Below are positions 9,297-18,811 of a DNA stretch of 51,517 nucleotides, piece after piece. The position numbers and the translations under genes are program-made. The notes under the pieces are model-generated. The model saw only the letters and a list, made by a program, of their open reading frames with translations, searched no databases and was not told where the DNA came from. Numbering within the stretch: position 1 is the first letter of the stretch; the number at the start of each line of letters is the position of its first letter. This DNA comes from Candidatus Zixiibacteriota bacterium (lineage in GTDB: Bacteria > Zixibacteria > MSB-5A5 > UBA10806 > 4484-95). Location of the stretch: NCBI GenBank assembly GCA_024231855.1, contig JAAEQD010000128.1:1-51517 (forward strand), in the 5' to 3' direction.

Positions 9297-12200
9297 ATGA
9301 GCTTTGATAGAAATCAATCGAATTTTAAAAAAATAATCAGTTTACTACAGAATCCGCAAATTAGAGTTATTCCATTCGTCGGCGCGGGATTAAGCATATA
9401 CGGGAAACACCATCATAGATTGCCACAATGGTGTGAACTTCTCTCAATATTAAAGCAAAGAGCTCTAGATATGGGACTCATGGCCAAGAGTCAATCTCCT
9501 TATGTTAATAATTTAATTAAAGAAAAAAAGTTAATTGCAGCAGCCGATATAATAGTAAATACACTTGGAGAAGCTCAATTTAGACTTATAGTGCAAGATA
9601 TCTTTGACATTCAGAATAAGCCAATTCCGCCTGCTGTACTTGAGATGGTTTGTATTTCCTGGTCATTAATGGTGACTACTAATCTGGATAGATTTATCGA
9701 AACTGCTTGGGCAAAGAAGCAAAGTAGCTCTCTTCAAGTTATCACTGGTAAAGAACCGACTGATCTGGTAAATTGTGTTTTGGGGAATGTTGTTTCTCCA
9801 ACAATATTAAAGACTCATGGTACTATAGAAAGATGCGATTCCTGGGTATTAACGAATACTCACTATGATCAATTACTTTTTAATAATCCTTCATATGAAC
9901 ATGCATTAAAAATCCTTTATTCTCAAACGCTTCTTTTTATTGGCTATGGATTGACTGATAGAGATTTTGAGCCAATATTGGCTCAATTAAAGAAGTTATT
10001 TCCCGGGGGAATAGGAAGAAGTTTTGCGCTACTAAATGAAAATCAAAAAGGTTTAGCCCACATTAATTTTTTAATTAAGGAATATGGGGTACAACCAATA
10101 TGGTATAATGTAGACCGTTCTAGAATCAATACAGAAGATTGTGGATATGGAGAAATATTGGAGTGCATTCAATTTTTAGTTAGAACATGGATTTCTGGTC
10201 AGAGAACAGTGCCAATAACTCTTAAGGCTTTTCCGGAATTAGATCCGAACTTCGTTGGAAGGGACAATGAACTAAATAAATTATCAGAATTAGTATTTGA
10301 TAAAGGTATTACTTCTATTCAAATCATAGGATTTGGCGGTGAGGGAAAAACTTCACTTGTTCAACAGTGGATTAAAAATAACGAAAATAAATTTGCCTCG
10401 TCATACTTTGAGCACGTTTTTGGATGCTCATTTTATAAAGCAGATGTTGGGCGATTTATAGAATACGCGCATGCATTATTCTGCCCACGAGAAAAATCTC
10501 TCGATATTAAAAGAAAAGTAACTCGCCTGCGGAAATCACTTTTCAATAAATCTGTTGTTATTATATTGGATGGTTTAGAAGTAATCCAAGACGCAGAAGG
10601 TAATATAACTAATCCTTATCTTAGAGATATCATTGAATCTGCAATAATGGGAAATTCTGTAGTGTTAATCACAAGCCGTGTACCAGTAAATAATGGTTTT
10701 ACTAGTATTTTTCTTGGCCAGTTAAATGAAGATGACGCAGTTAATATTTTAAAGGAATGGAATATACCAGGGACGGATGACGAACTAAAATATGCCATAA
10801 GAAACCACATTGGAAGACACGCACTTTCTGTAAGAATATTAGCCGGATTTTTTAAAACCGAAAATCTTGATCATTTACATCAAATACAGAATTTAGATCC
10901 TGTTAGGAATTTACCAGATGAAGCTGATCCACTAAGAGCAAACAAAGTAGCCAGAGTATTGGAATTTTATCAGAAATTCCTTAGTAAGGATGCTATAGCT
11001 TTTATGAAGGCGTTCTCGATATTCAACCGACCTGTTTCGGAAAGCACTGTCATTGAAATATTTCATGAAGATTTGGGGGAAGATAGCGTTACATTCCAAT
11101 TAAGTAATGTTAATCTCAGTAGGCTAATTACCGAATTGAAAAATAAAAGGCTCCTATTGGCAGAATATGGCACAGAACTAGTATGTCATCCTCTTGTAAG
11201 AGAGTGTTTTAAAAATCAAACATCAATAGCTGAAGCAAGGCCTCTACATAAGCGTTTACTTAATCACTATCTAAGTTTGTCTGAAGAACAATATCCCAAA
11301 ACCATTGAAGAAGCTATACCATTATTTCAGGCATGCTACCATGCGGCAAAATCAGAATTATGGGATTCATACCATAAGACATTTGGGACGTTTTTAAATC
11401 GAGGCATAAAATACTATTTAGGATATGTAATTGGCGCGTGGGAAGAATTTCTGGCGTTGGCTAAGCTTGTATTCCCAAATGAAGATATTTCAAATTTTCC
11501 AGAATTTGAGCCGGCTTATTATCATGGTGCAATAGCGTTAAGTATGAAACGACTTGGATATAGTAAAGAAGCTGTAACTCATTATGTTCACAGTATTCAT
11601 GAATATATTAAAACTAATCCGATTGAATCCGCACGCCAAATAAATAATCTTTTGATCACAAATGTGTCCATAGGAAATCTTCAATATGGCGCGAATTTAA
11701 TTCAGATAAACATAGCAGCTATTAACTGGATTTCAGATAAAAATGCCAAGCTTTGGCAACTTGAAGCCGCTTTGACTACATTTGGAAAACTTGCTTCCCG
11801 AGTGGGCAATTTCAAGTTTGCAAAATCATATTTTAATATGGCAAAAAATATACGTAGTAAAGATGATTTGATAGCTAGAAATCTTTATGATATTCAAAGA
11901 ATTGGGTATAGTGATTTTTTAATTGCGGATGGTGAAATTGAAGAAGCTATACAAGTAGCAAAAGATAACCTCCAGATTACGCAACAGGGGAAATGGAAAG
12001 ATGCAATAAGTAGTGCATTACGAGCTTGCTCTACCGTTTACAGGGCTTATGCAAGGTTAAATCCAAATAGCATTAACAATTTATCTGAAGCAAGGGATTA
12101 TTTAAACGATGCATTTACAATTGCCGAGGATATTTATCAACCTGAACTAGAAATTGAACTCAAACTAGAGCAACTGAGGCTAAATATTGATTTCTACGAT

Positions 12201-12596
12201 CGTAGTATTATTTCCTTAGAAACATTAAATTCGCAATGTCTAAATATCTTTAATAGATTGGAAAGTTTAATAGAACATACTAATTTACGTTTATACGAAC
12301 CCGAATGTAAAGCCTTAAAAGGCCAAATCCTATATTATCAAGGAAAAATATCTGAATCTCATATCTTGGTTCAAACGGCAAAAAATATCGCTTGCCTAAA
12401 TGGCGATATATTAGTCTTAACTCATGAAGGTTACAATTTGACCCAAACATTGAAGAAACTAGATATTACCATCGAAAAACCAACAGAAATTATATTGCCT
12501 AATCCCGAACACCTTTTATCTACATCGGCTGGAAAAGAAGATGTAATGAAGAAGATAATGAAATATTATGAGATGTATAAAAATCAATTTGAATAG
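9297..12596 (+). CDS. SIR2-like / STAND NTPase / helical-repeat protein, probable antiphage NADase sensor
   Basis: The 1099-residue protein has a SIR2-like domain at residues 20-290, with PFVGAGLS (26-33), TTNLD (127-131), KTHG with the likely catalytic His174, and GYGLTDRDF (216-224). It continues into a STAND/NB-ARC-type NTPase: FVGRDNEL, Walker A GFGGEGKTS (345-353), Walker B VVIILDGLE (420-428) and the sensor segment LITSR. The last 500 residues are alpha-helical and TPR-like. In known antiphage proteins of this build (for example Avs5-like SIR2-STAND), the C-terminal repeats sense a phage product and the SIR2 domain then depletes NAD+. That role is inferred here by architecture. The gene is AT-rich compared with the flanking chromosome, stands alone, and is the first gene inside the left repeat. 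Only a weak AGG precedes the ATG. Confidence 0.88.
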   Translation: MSFDRNQSNFKKIISLLQNPQIRVIPFVGAGLSIYGKHHHRLPQWCELLSILKQRALDMGLMAKSQSPYVNNLIKEKKLIAAADIIVNTLGEAQFRLIVQDIFDIQNKPIPPAVLEMVCISWSLMVTTNLDRFIETAWAKKQSSSLQVITGKEPTDLVNCVLGNVVSPTILKTHGTIERCDSWVLTNTHYDQLLFNNPSYEHALKILYSQTLLFIGYGLTDRDFEPILAQLKKLFPGGIGRSFALLNENQKGLAHINFLIKEYGVQPIWYNVDRSRINTEDCGYGEILECIQFLVRTWISGQRTVPITLKAFPELDPNFVGRDNELNKLSELVFDKGITSIQIIGFGGEGKTSLVQQWIKNNENKFASSYFEHVFGCSFYKADVGRFIEYAHALFCPREKSLDIKRKVTRLRKSLFNKSVVIILDGLEVIQDAEGNITNPYLRDIIESAIMGNSVVLITSRVPVNNGFTSIFLGQLNEDDAVNILKEWNIPGTDDELKYAIRNHIGRHALSVRILAGFFKTENLDHLHQIQNLDPVRNLPDEADPLRANKVARVLEFYQKFLSKDAIAFMKAFSIFNRPVSESTVIEIFHEDLGEDSVTFQLSNVNLSRLITELKNKRLLLAEYGTELVCHPLVRECFKNQTSIAEARPLHKRLLNHYLSLSEEQYPKTIEEAIPLFQACYHAAKSELWDSYHKTFGTFLNRGIKYYLGYVIGAWEEFLALAKLVFPNEDISNFPEFEPAYYHGAIALSMKRLGYSKEAVTHYVHSIHEYIKTNPIESARQINNLLITNVSIGNLQYGANLIQINIAAINWISDKNAKLWQLEAALTTFGKLASRVGNFKFAKSYFNMAKNIRSKDDLIARNLYDIQRIGYSDFLIADGEIEEAIQVAKDNLQITQQGKWKDAISSALRACSTVYRAYARLNPNSINNLSEARDYLNDAFTIAEDIYQPELEIELKLEQLRLNIDFYDRSIISLETLNSQCLNIFNRLESLIEHTNLRLYEPECKALKGQILYYQGKISESHILVQTAKNIACLNGDILVLTHEGYNLTQTLKKLDITIEKPTEIILPNPEHLLSTSAGKEDVMKKIMKYYEMYKNQFE

Positions 12597-12685
12597 TTTG
12601 CTCTCAGTTTGTATTGGATAAGTAATTCAAATCAATAATTTTTTATTCCATATAATTATTCATGTAATAATGATTGGTTTAGAAT

Positions 12686-13906
12686 TTAGTTATCTTGTAA
12701 ATCAGGATAAATAACCCAATTATCTTTCCAATTTTTAAATTTTACTATATATTGTTTATTCGCTAATATTTCATATTTAAATTCATTTGTGCCTTCTTGA
12801 ACTAACGGAATATCATGTTTTCCGGAGGAATGGAATAGAGTATATCGTGGGAAGGCAATTCCCGGGATTTTTCTTCTCAATTCAGATAATAGTCGTACGC
12901 CCTTTTTTACACTGGTAGATAAATTAGATCTTGCAGGCGAATAGGGCGCATAATGAAAGAGATAGTAGGGCACGATCCTTCTTTCGTATAACTTTACCAA
13001 TAATTCTTCTAGAATACCGCAGGAATCATTTATACCTTTTAGAAGGGGTGATCTCCATAGGATGATTGGTCTATAACCTATATCGTCCATTAGACTCAAT
13101 GCATCATCAACCTCTTGAGTTATTTCTTTTGGATGCGCAAAATGCACTTCTAATGCAGTTAAGCCATATTTTTTAAATATTCTAATTAATTCTGGGTCAA
13201 ACCTAAATGGATTAAATGTTAAAGCTCTTGTGTTAATTCTTATAGTGCTTATACTTTCGATATCTTTTATATCTTTAAAAAGCTGGTCTAATCTTCTATT
13301 AGAAAAAAGTAATGGGTCACCGCCACTTAATAGAATATCTCTTATTTGCCGATTTTTCCTTAAATACTCCAAAGTACCATTCCATTTAATCTGGAATGAG
13401 CTAGATAATGTTTTTCTTTTTTTATCGAGCGTTCTTTGTGCTAGATAACAATAACTACAATATCCCAGACAATTATCTGTTAAGCGAATAATTGCGCGAT
13501 CAGGGTATTTATGGTGTAAAATGCTATAATGTATTTCTTCTGGCATTTCCCAATTCAGGTTTACGCCATTATAATCTGCGCTTTTTACATTAGATAAAAG
13601 ATCTATATGACTAACTTGTTTCCAAATGGGATCATTTTTTTGAGGATTTCCTTGTGAGTCATAGTCAATTAAAGAAAGCAAATATGGGGTGATTTCAATT
13701 TTATACGATTTAATATATTTTATATACTGTTCGTTAACTTTCCTTCTAATATTTGGAAAAAATCTAGTTAATCCATGCTTTCCATGTAAGCGGAGTTTCT
13801 GCTGCCAGGTCCAAGAAGACCATTGAGAATCATTTCTAAGTTTGACCAACATAGTATTCTTGTTACGAGGAGACATTTCTTTTATTCCAGGGTGTATGTT
13901 TTTCAA
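12686..13906 (-). CDS. KamA-family radical SAM enzyme, divergent aminomutase-like
   Basis: The 406-residue protein aligns along its length with lysine 2,3-aminomutase: the N-terminal WSSWTWQQ (30-37), YPDR, the [4Fe-4S]/SAM triad C146-x3-C150-x2-C153, SGGDPL (194-199), and SGK with Lys363 in the place of the PLP lysine. The three substrate residues known in clostridial KamA (Arg134, Asp293 and Asp330) appear to be Leu155, Ala320 and a hydrophobic residue near 357. Radical SAM chemistry, perhaps PLP-assisted, is therefore likely, but lysine is probably not the substrate. It overlaps the end of the carbamoyltransferase gene by 44 bp, so translation should be coupled and a joint product is expected. 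EpmB-like modification of elongation factor P is another possibility, but the neighbours do not support it. Confidence 0.85.
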   Translation of the reverse strand: MKNIHPGIKEMSPRNKNTMLVKLRNDSQWSSWTWQQKLRLHGKHGLTRFFPNIRRKVNEQYIKYIKSYKIEITPYLLSLIDYDSQGNPQKNDPIWKQVSHIDLLSNVKSADYNGVNLNWEMPEEIHYSILHHKYPDRAIIRLTDNCLGYCSYCYLAQRTLDKKRKTLSSSFQIKWNGTLEYLRKNRQIRDILLSGGDPLLFSNRRLDQLFKDIKDIESISTIRINTRALTFNPFRFDPELIRIFKKYGLTALEVHFAHPKEITQEVDDALSLMDDIGYRPIILWRSPLLKGINDSCGILEELLVKLYERRIVPYYLFHYAPYSPARSNLSTSVKKGVRLLSELRRKIPGIAFPRYTLFHSSGKHDIPLVQEGTNEFKYEILANKQYIVKFKNWKDNWVIYPDLQDN

Positions 13907-15530
13907 TTATAAAATCCCCCATCACTAAGCAATCTAATTGAGTTTTTAGGAAGCATTCAACTGCTTGAGATGGAGTTTCTACGATTGGCATTCCTTGTAT
14001 ATTAAATGATGTATTAAGTAATATAGGGAATCCGGTTAGCTTTTCAAATGCAAGTATTAGCTTATAGAGTTTGTCATTAGTAGATTTATCTACAGTTTGC
14101 AATCTGGAAGTTCCGTCAACATGCGTGATTGCAGCTAACTTTTGACGATATTTTAATTTCACGGGTGCAACCATCAACATATATGGTGATGGAAAATTAG
14201 TATCAAAATACTCCTGATATCTATCAGTTATAACAACTGGTGCCAGAGGCCGAAAAGACTCTCGTAATTTTATATTCAAATTTATATGGTCGCGCATTTT
14301 ATAGGAAGTAGGATTAGCTAGTATTGATCTATTTCCTAGCGCCCTAGGTCCAATTTCTGAACATCCTTGAAACCACCCAATAACTTCATTATTTACTAGC
14401 TTCCAAGCCACTTCTGTATATAGATCACTAGATTTATAATAGCTAACAGGATAATTATTTAAAGTAGACAATAAGCTTCGTTTGGAATAGGCTGTACCCG
14501 TATAAGCCAATGCACCGATACCATTTTCATTATTCGGCGTTCTTTTATTTTCTAAATAATGGTAGTATCCATATAATGCTGATCCAATAGAAGTCCCACT
14601 ATCTGATGTTGCTGGAAATATATAGATTTTGTTAAATAAAGAAGAATCAAGGATTTTCGAATTAGTTACACTGTTTAATGCGCTTCCCCCTCCAAAGCAA
14701 AGATAGACAAACTTATTCTTGCTTTTAACATAACTCATAACATTTAATACTGCTTCTTCATGTATTTTCTGAGCTGCTGCCGCAAGTTCAGCTCTAATCA
14801 TAAAATGATTACTAGCTTTGTTAAGTTTATCAGTTGCCCAATCAAATATTCCATCATAAGGATTAAATATAAATCTTCCTTCAGGAAGTATTTGCACAAA
14901 CTCTTTCATCTGTTTATACAACTTGTTAGTTCCATAACTAGCAATCCCCATTGTTTTACCAGCACCTCGAGAGCCAAATCCAATAATTTCTGTTATAGCT
15001 TGATAAAAGGAGCCTATTGAATCTGAGGCCATATATTTCCAATAACATGTCGCAATATATCTTTTACCAGTCTGAGTTGTATCTATATTGATTTTGTTGT
15101 GTTTTCCATACCCAATTGATATTGTTTCAAGTTCCACAACATCCGGCTTACATGATATCCTACTACCCGCCCCATCTATAATAACTATTGCCGCTTCCTG
15201 AAAGGGCGAGGGGTAAAATGCAGCCCCCGCATGAGCTAAATGATGTGATATATTTATTATTTTTCCTATTTTTTGGTCAAATGCCCGTTTTTCTAAATGT
15301 AGATTGGAAAATACATAATTTATCTTCGCTAAGTTAATCTCTGCAGCTTTCAGACAGTATTCTAACGAAGGTTTCGTAGGAATTGAATACCACTGACCTC
15401 GACCATATTTAGTCCTAGTTATTCTTTCATCCTCAATTGCTACTATTACTTTACCATATTTAATAATAGCGGAACTAAAATCATGGTCTGAGCCACCTAT
15501 TCCAAGTATTATAGCATCGTAATTATGCAA
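13863..15530 (-). CDS. Carbamoyltransferase, NodU/CmcH/TobZ family
   Basis: At 555 residues this is a full-length family member. The N-terminal Kae1-like half has ILGIGGSDHDFSSA, EDERITRTKYG and the metal-binding HHLAHA (96-101). GAGKTMGIASYG (189-200), CFGGGSALNS and the hallmark SEIGPRALGNRS (391-402) follow, and the C-terminal YrdC-like half ends with the LLNTSFNIQG motif. These enzymes make carbamoyl-adenylate from carbamoyl phosphate and ATP and pass the carbamoyl group to a hydroxyl of a sugar, antibiotic or nucleoside. The acceptor is unknown. It is the first gene of a two-gene minus-strand operon with the KamA-like enzyme. Both are AT-rich and lie inside the proposed island next to a recombinase. 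Confidence 0.93.
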   Translation of the reverse strand: MHNYDAIILGIGGSDHDFSSAIIKYGKVIVAIEDERITRTKYGRGQWYSIPTKPSLEYCLKAAEINLAKINYVFSNLHLEKRAFDQKIGKIINISHHLAHAGAAFYPSPFQEAAIVIIDGAGSRISCKPDVVELETISIGYGKHNKINIDTTQTGKRYIATCYWKYMASDSIGSFYQAITEIIGFGSRGAGKTMGIASYGTNKLYKQMKEFVQILPEGRFIFNPYDGIFDWATDKLNKASNHFMIRAELAAAAQKIHEEAVLNVMSYVKSKNKFVYLCFGGGSALNSVTNSKILDSSLFNKIYIFPATSDSGTSIGSALYGYYHYLENKRTPNNENGIGALAYTGTAYSKRSLLSTLNNYPVSYYKSSDLYTEVAWKLVNNEVIGWFQGCSEIGPRALGNRSILANPTSYKMRDHINLNIKLRESFRPLAPVVITDRYQEYFDTNFPSPYMLMVAPVKLKYRQKLAAITHVDGTSRLQTVDKSTNDKLYKLILAFEKLTGFPILLNTSFNIQGMPIVETPSQAVECFLKTQLDCLVMGDFIIEKHTPWNKRNVSS

Positions 15531-15568
15531 ATAATTCCTAGTTATCCTGAGTTAATGTGAAAAAAATA

Positions 15569-16501
15569 TTATAAGGCGATATGAAGACTATTTCGTTGAT
15601 TAAATTGACTTAATACTATCTCTTTTCTGCGCTTGGATACCGTCAGATAGATTTCAGTAGTACTTATGCGGCTATGGCCGAGGATCTCCTGAACCGATCG
15701 GACATCGGCGCCATTCTCCACTAGCATCGTTGCCATGGTATGACGTAAGCAATGAGGTGTAAATTTCCGGATTACACCGGCTATTTTACAATATTCTTTA
15801 AAAATATTTCCAATGGAGTGTACGCTTAATCGATTTCCAAATTTGTTAAGTAGAAACGCGGAAGAAGAATGATCATATTCGCTGCGTATTTTGAGATAAT
15901 CATTTATCAAGTTAACTACTTCGTCGCTGGAAATGTAGATCAATCTTTCTTTCCGTCCTTTACCAAATATAATCAATGTTCGGGCTATAACATCCAGATC
16001 ATCTACATTTAACCTAACGAGCTCATCGATTCTAATTCCTGTGGCAAATAATATTTCCAATATTACTCGATCTCTTAAACGCTTAAATCGATGAAAAATT
16101 GACTCATGGGATTTGCCGGCAGACATCATATAAGCAGCTTTTAAAAGTCTCCCAATTTCATCCAGTGACATTACTCTGGGGATCCTTCTGGAAATGCGGT
16201 ATTTCTTTTTTAATTTTTTGGTAGGCGAGATATCTATAAATCCCTCATCTTCAAGGAATGAATAAAGCACTTTAATTGTGGCTAGCTTCCTTTTTGTTGT
16301 TGAATCAGCAAGCTTTTTCCCTTCAAGATATGCTAGATATTCGCGCAGATCCTCAATAGAGAGCAGATTGATTTTTTTTGATTTGAAGAATTTCAAAAAA
16401 TCACCCAAATCACAATTATAAGCTTTCAGTGTTCTCCAAGATAAGTTTTTTTCAAGCTTGGATACTTCAAGAAATCTCTTAACTAAATCTCGATTCTTCA
16501 T
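15569..16501 (-). CDS. Tyrosine recombinase, XerC/D-like
   Basis: The N-terminal SAM-like core-binding domain includes LSWRTLKAYNCDLGDFLKFF. The catalytic domain carries the full set of residues: Arg in ATGIRIDEL, Lys in FGKGRKERL, HCLRH, GHSR and the nucleophile Tyr in TTEIYLTV. Its length of 310 residues is typical. The frame is open from a GTG at 16513, but the ATG at 16501 is preferred because a purine-rich AAAGGGGTGGGGTGGGGA lies directly upstream. It sits 38 bp upstream of the carbamoyltransferase start on the same strand. It could mobilise this block or part of the island; no attachment site specific to it was found. Confidence 0.92.
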   Translation of the reverse strand: MKNRDLVKRFLEVSKLEKNLSWRTLKAYNCDLGDFLKFFKSKKINLLSIEDLREYLAYLEGKKLADSTTKRKLATIKVLYSFLEDEGFIDISPTKKLKKKYRISRRIPRVMSLDEIGRLLKAAYMMSAGKSHESIFHRFKRLRDRVILEILFATGIRIDELVRLNVDDLDVIARTLIIFGKGRKERLIYISSDEVVNLINDYLKIRSEYDHSSSAFLLNKFGNRLSVHSIGNIFKEYCKIAGVIRKFTPHCLRHTMATMLVENGADVRSVQEILGHSRISTTEIYLTVSKRRKEIVLSQFNQRNSLHIAL

Positions 16502-16762
16502 TCCCCACCCCACCCCTTTGATGATACAGATTATTTGAATTCATATTGACAACAACTCTATCTAATTGACATGATCGGAAGCAACTCAATAAAATTGAGA
16601 ATTAAATTTACTGAATATTGTTATATATTATAGACAGTTTTTAAACTTCCAGAAAATTATGATTGTTCTCAAAAGAGAAGTTGTGAGTAACCAGTATTTT
16701 TTTTCGAAAACTGCCAAATAATCTCAAATCAAATTATCAGGCATCGAAGCTTCAGCGAACTC

Positions 16763-17293
16763 CACCACGGCGGCCGGACTCATCCCACCAGGCGGTATTG
16801 CCGATCGGGGAGATCCCTCCGGAGAGACCACACAGAAGCCTGGCGCCGGCTTCAATCCCTCGCTTCTTTGTCGGCGGCTCTCTCCAATCGCCAGCCGGCG
16901 TGATCAGCGGCCGGCACGCTGATCCGTACCGATCCCATAATACAGCTCTCCCCTAACCGGCACTCCCTTGCCGTTGGCCAGGTCGTACTATCGTTGATGT
17001 CGACGCGCTGGAGCCAATGGTCTCGTCCACAAAAGCCACACAGAAAGGGCTTCAGGACCGATCGCAGGCAGCTCTCCCATTTCTACCGGTTGTAAGGTAT
17101 CGGTGCCGGAGAATCAATCCTGACGGCTTCAGGAAGCGGCTTGTAATCAGCTATCGCCTTGATCGCGTCCTCGAGGGCTTTGGGTGACCGGCTCAAGCGT
17201 CGCCTTCTCCCCTATGGGCATTCGATTCTCATCCTCGAGGTTGCTGGCCCGGGAGCTGTGTCTCCTCAATGGGATATAGTACCGGACCCTAGC
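16763..17293 (+). pseudogene. Decayed GC-rich gene, copy A of a dispersed duplicated sequence
   Basis: This roughly 530-bp segment is much more GC-rich than its surroundings and recurs in the same orientation at 30692-31207. In one plus-strand frame the two copies differ mostly at third codon positions: IVDVDALEPMVSSTKAT here against IIDVDELEPMVSSTKAT there. Near 17180 a one-base shift breaks the frame (VLEGFG, then DRLK in the next frame), and a TAA interrupts it near 16955. Both copies are thus relics of one unknown protein-coding gene. I do not recognise the family. The AT-rich flanks 16514-16762 and 17294-17601 hold nothing recognisable. Confidence 0.6.
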
Positions 17294-17601
17294 ATAAGCT
17301 TCCGGTGTGGGCCGACGCCTGGCCATGTCCGGATGCTCTCTCTGCGGAGGCGCCAACCAAAGAGCAGGCTATTCCCAGTACCACTCCCCGTTTTGACAGT
17401 ACAATCATAGGCTATATTGGTTTATGGATATATTTATCAGAAATAGCTTGACGTGGTATTAGGCATTCTGTTAAGTTGATATCAGATCACACAACTGTTG
17501 ATTCTACAACTCATGTAAGCATCGCATTGTCAATTTAAGTACCGTTCCTTGGAACAGAATTAAAACAGTTTCTCTCGACCATTTTCTCAAAGGAGGAGTT
17601 G

Positions 17602-18801
17602 ATGATCAAGTTAGTGAAAATGTGTAATTATTGGATTCTCTTAATGTCAATCTTATTCGTGCTAATTCCATTAGATAGATCCAAAGCCGAGAATATTGAA
17701 GAAATCAGTATTCTTGAAATGCCGCAACAACTTGAAGGCGCGTTACAGATTATCTCCTGTAGTACGCCTGAAGCTTATGGCGGTATGTCAGGAGAAATTA
17801 TCCGTTATGATGGCGAGATCGCCTCATATCTGGATGATCAGGTTATAAACAGTGTTTCTCTTGAACCGCTGGATCAGCCATACTTCTCATCATCAGGCCG
17901 CTTTTTCGCAACCGCCGGGCAAGAGCTGCATGATGAGAAACGATGTGATTTGACGCTTTATCGTTTCGATGGACAAGTCCTTTGGGAAAACAAAGATGTA
18001 CCATCCGGAATGATTCATATTGCCGATGACGGGAAAATTGTAGCCGCAGTGAACGGATATTCAATAGATGGAAGTGAATTTTTAATCGAATTTTATAATC
18101 CCGAAGGAGGCTTAACCGGTTCCATCAATGATTTACATATTGAGCCGGGGCATTCAGACCTTTCGCCGGATGGCGAACTATTTGTCACCATTCTTCGCGG
18201 CGATGAAACCGACGGCATAGTTACGATAAATGATAAGCTGGTTGCATACAATCACCGAGGTGAGCTGTTATGGGAACAGACGGCTCAAGGGCTTCATTTT
18301 TCCGGGCAATTGATCGCGGGCAATGATCGAGTCTACGCCTCATTCTACGCCGATAGCGGCCGCGAGCACTACATGCTGATTTATGATGCTATGGGCAATC
18401 TAATTAATCAGGTTAGCCCCCAGTATCCCAATTATGGCTCATATCATTTAAGAATTTCTCCTGATGGCGATTATCTTGTTGGCTTCGGTTTTCATCATAT
18501 TGTCCAGGTTGAAACATCTGATGGTGAAATACGCTGGGAATGGCAATGGGATCGAGACACCGATGAGGATCTAATCTACGACTGCATCGTAACCAGCGAT
18601 GGCGGCAAGATCATTGCGGCAGGTTACATGGGGAAGCCTGGCCGAACCTTGTTTGTGTTTAATAGCGCCGGTGAATTAATAAAGCAACATCAGTATGTTT
18701 TAGATTCTTCAGAATGGGGTGACATACGATTGTGGCACAAAGACAATTCGGCGGTTTTACTGGATAATGCCAGTGGTATGAATTTACACTTCTCGAAATA
18801 A
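17602..18801 (+). CDS. Secreted beta-propeller (PQQ/WD40-like) protein
   Basis: The protein has 399 residues. An N-terminal signal peptide (Lys-rich start, WILLMSILFVLIPL, cleavage near SKA-EN) is followed by repeated beta-strand blades such as DLTLYRFDGQVLWENKD, KLVAYNHRGELLWEQ and LFVFNSAGELIKQH, typical of PQQ-like or lactonase-like propellers. No catalytic residues stand out. The ATG at 17602 has a perfect AGGAGG at 17591-17596; the TTG one codon earlier is ignored. The next gene starts 10 bp downstream, so the two are probably co-transcribed. The protein itself lacks any sorting tail. Confidence 0.8.
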   Translation: MIKLVKMCNYWILLMSILFVLIPLDRSKAENIEEISILEMPQQLEGALQIISCSTPEAYGGMSGEIIRYDGEIASYLDDQVINSVSLEPLDQPYFSSSGRFFATAGQELHDEKRCDLTLYRFDGQVLWENKDVPSGMIHIADDGKIVAAVNGYSIDGSEFLIEFYNPEGGLTGSINDLHIEPGHSDLSPDGELFVTILRGDETDGIVTINDKLVAYNHRGELLWEQTAQGLHFSGQLIAGNDRVYASFYADSGREHYMLIYDAMGNLINQVSPQYPNYGSYHLRISPDGDYLVGFGFHHIVQVETSDGEIRWEWQWDRDTDEDLIYDCIVTSDGGKIIAAGYMGKPGRTLFVFNSAGELIKQHQYVLDSSEWGDIRLWHKDNSAVLLDNASGMNLHFSK

Positions 18802-18811
18802 GGGGAAAAAG

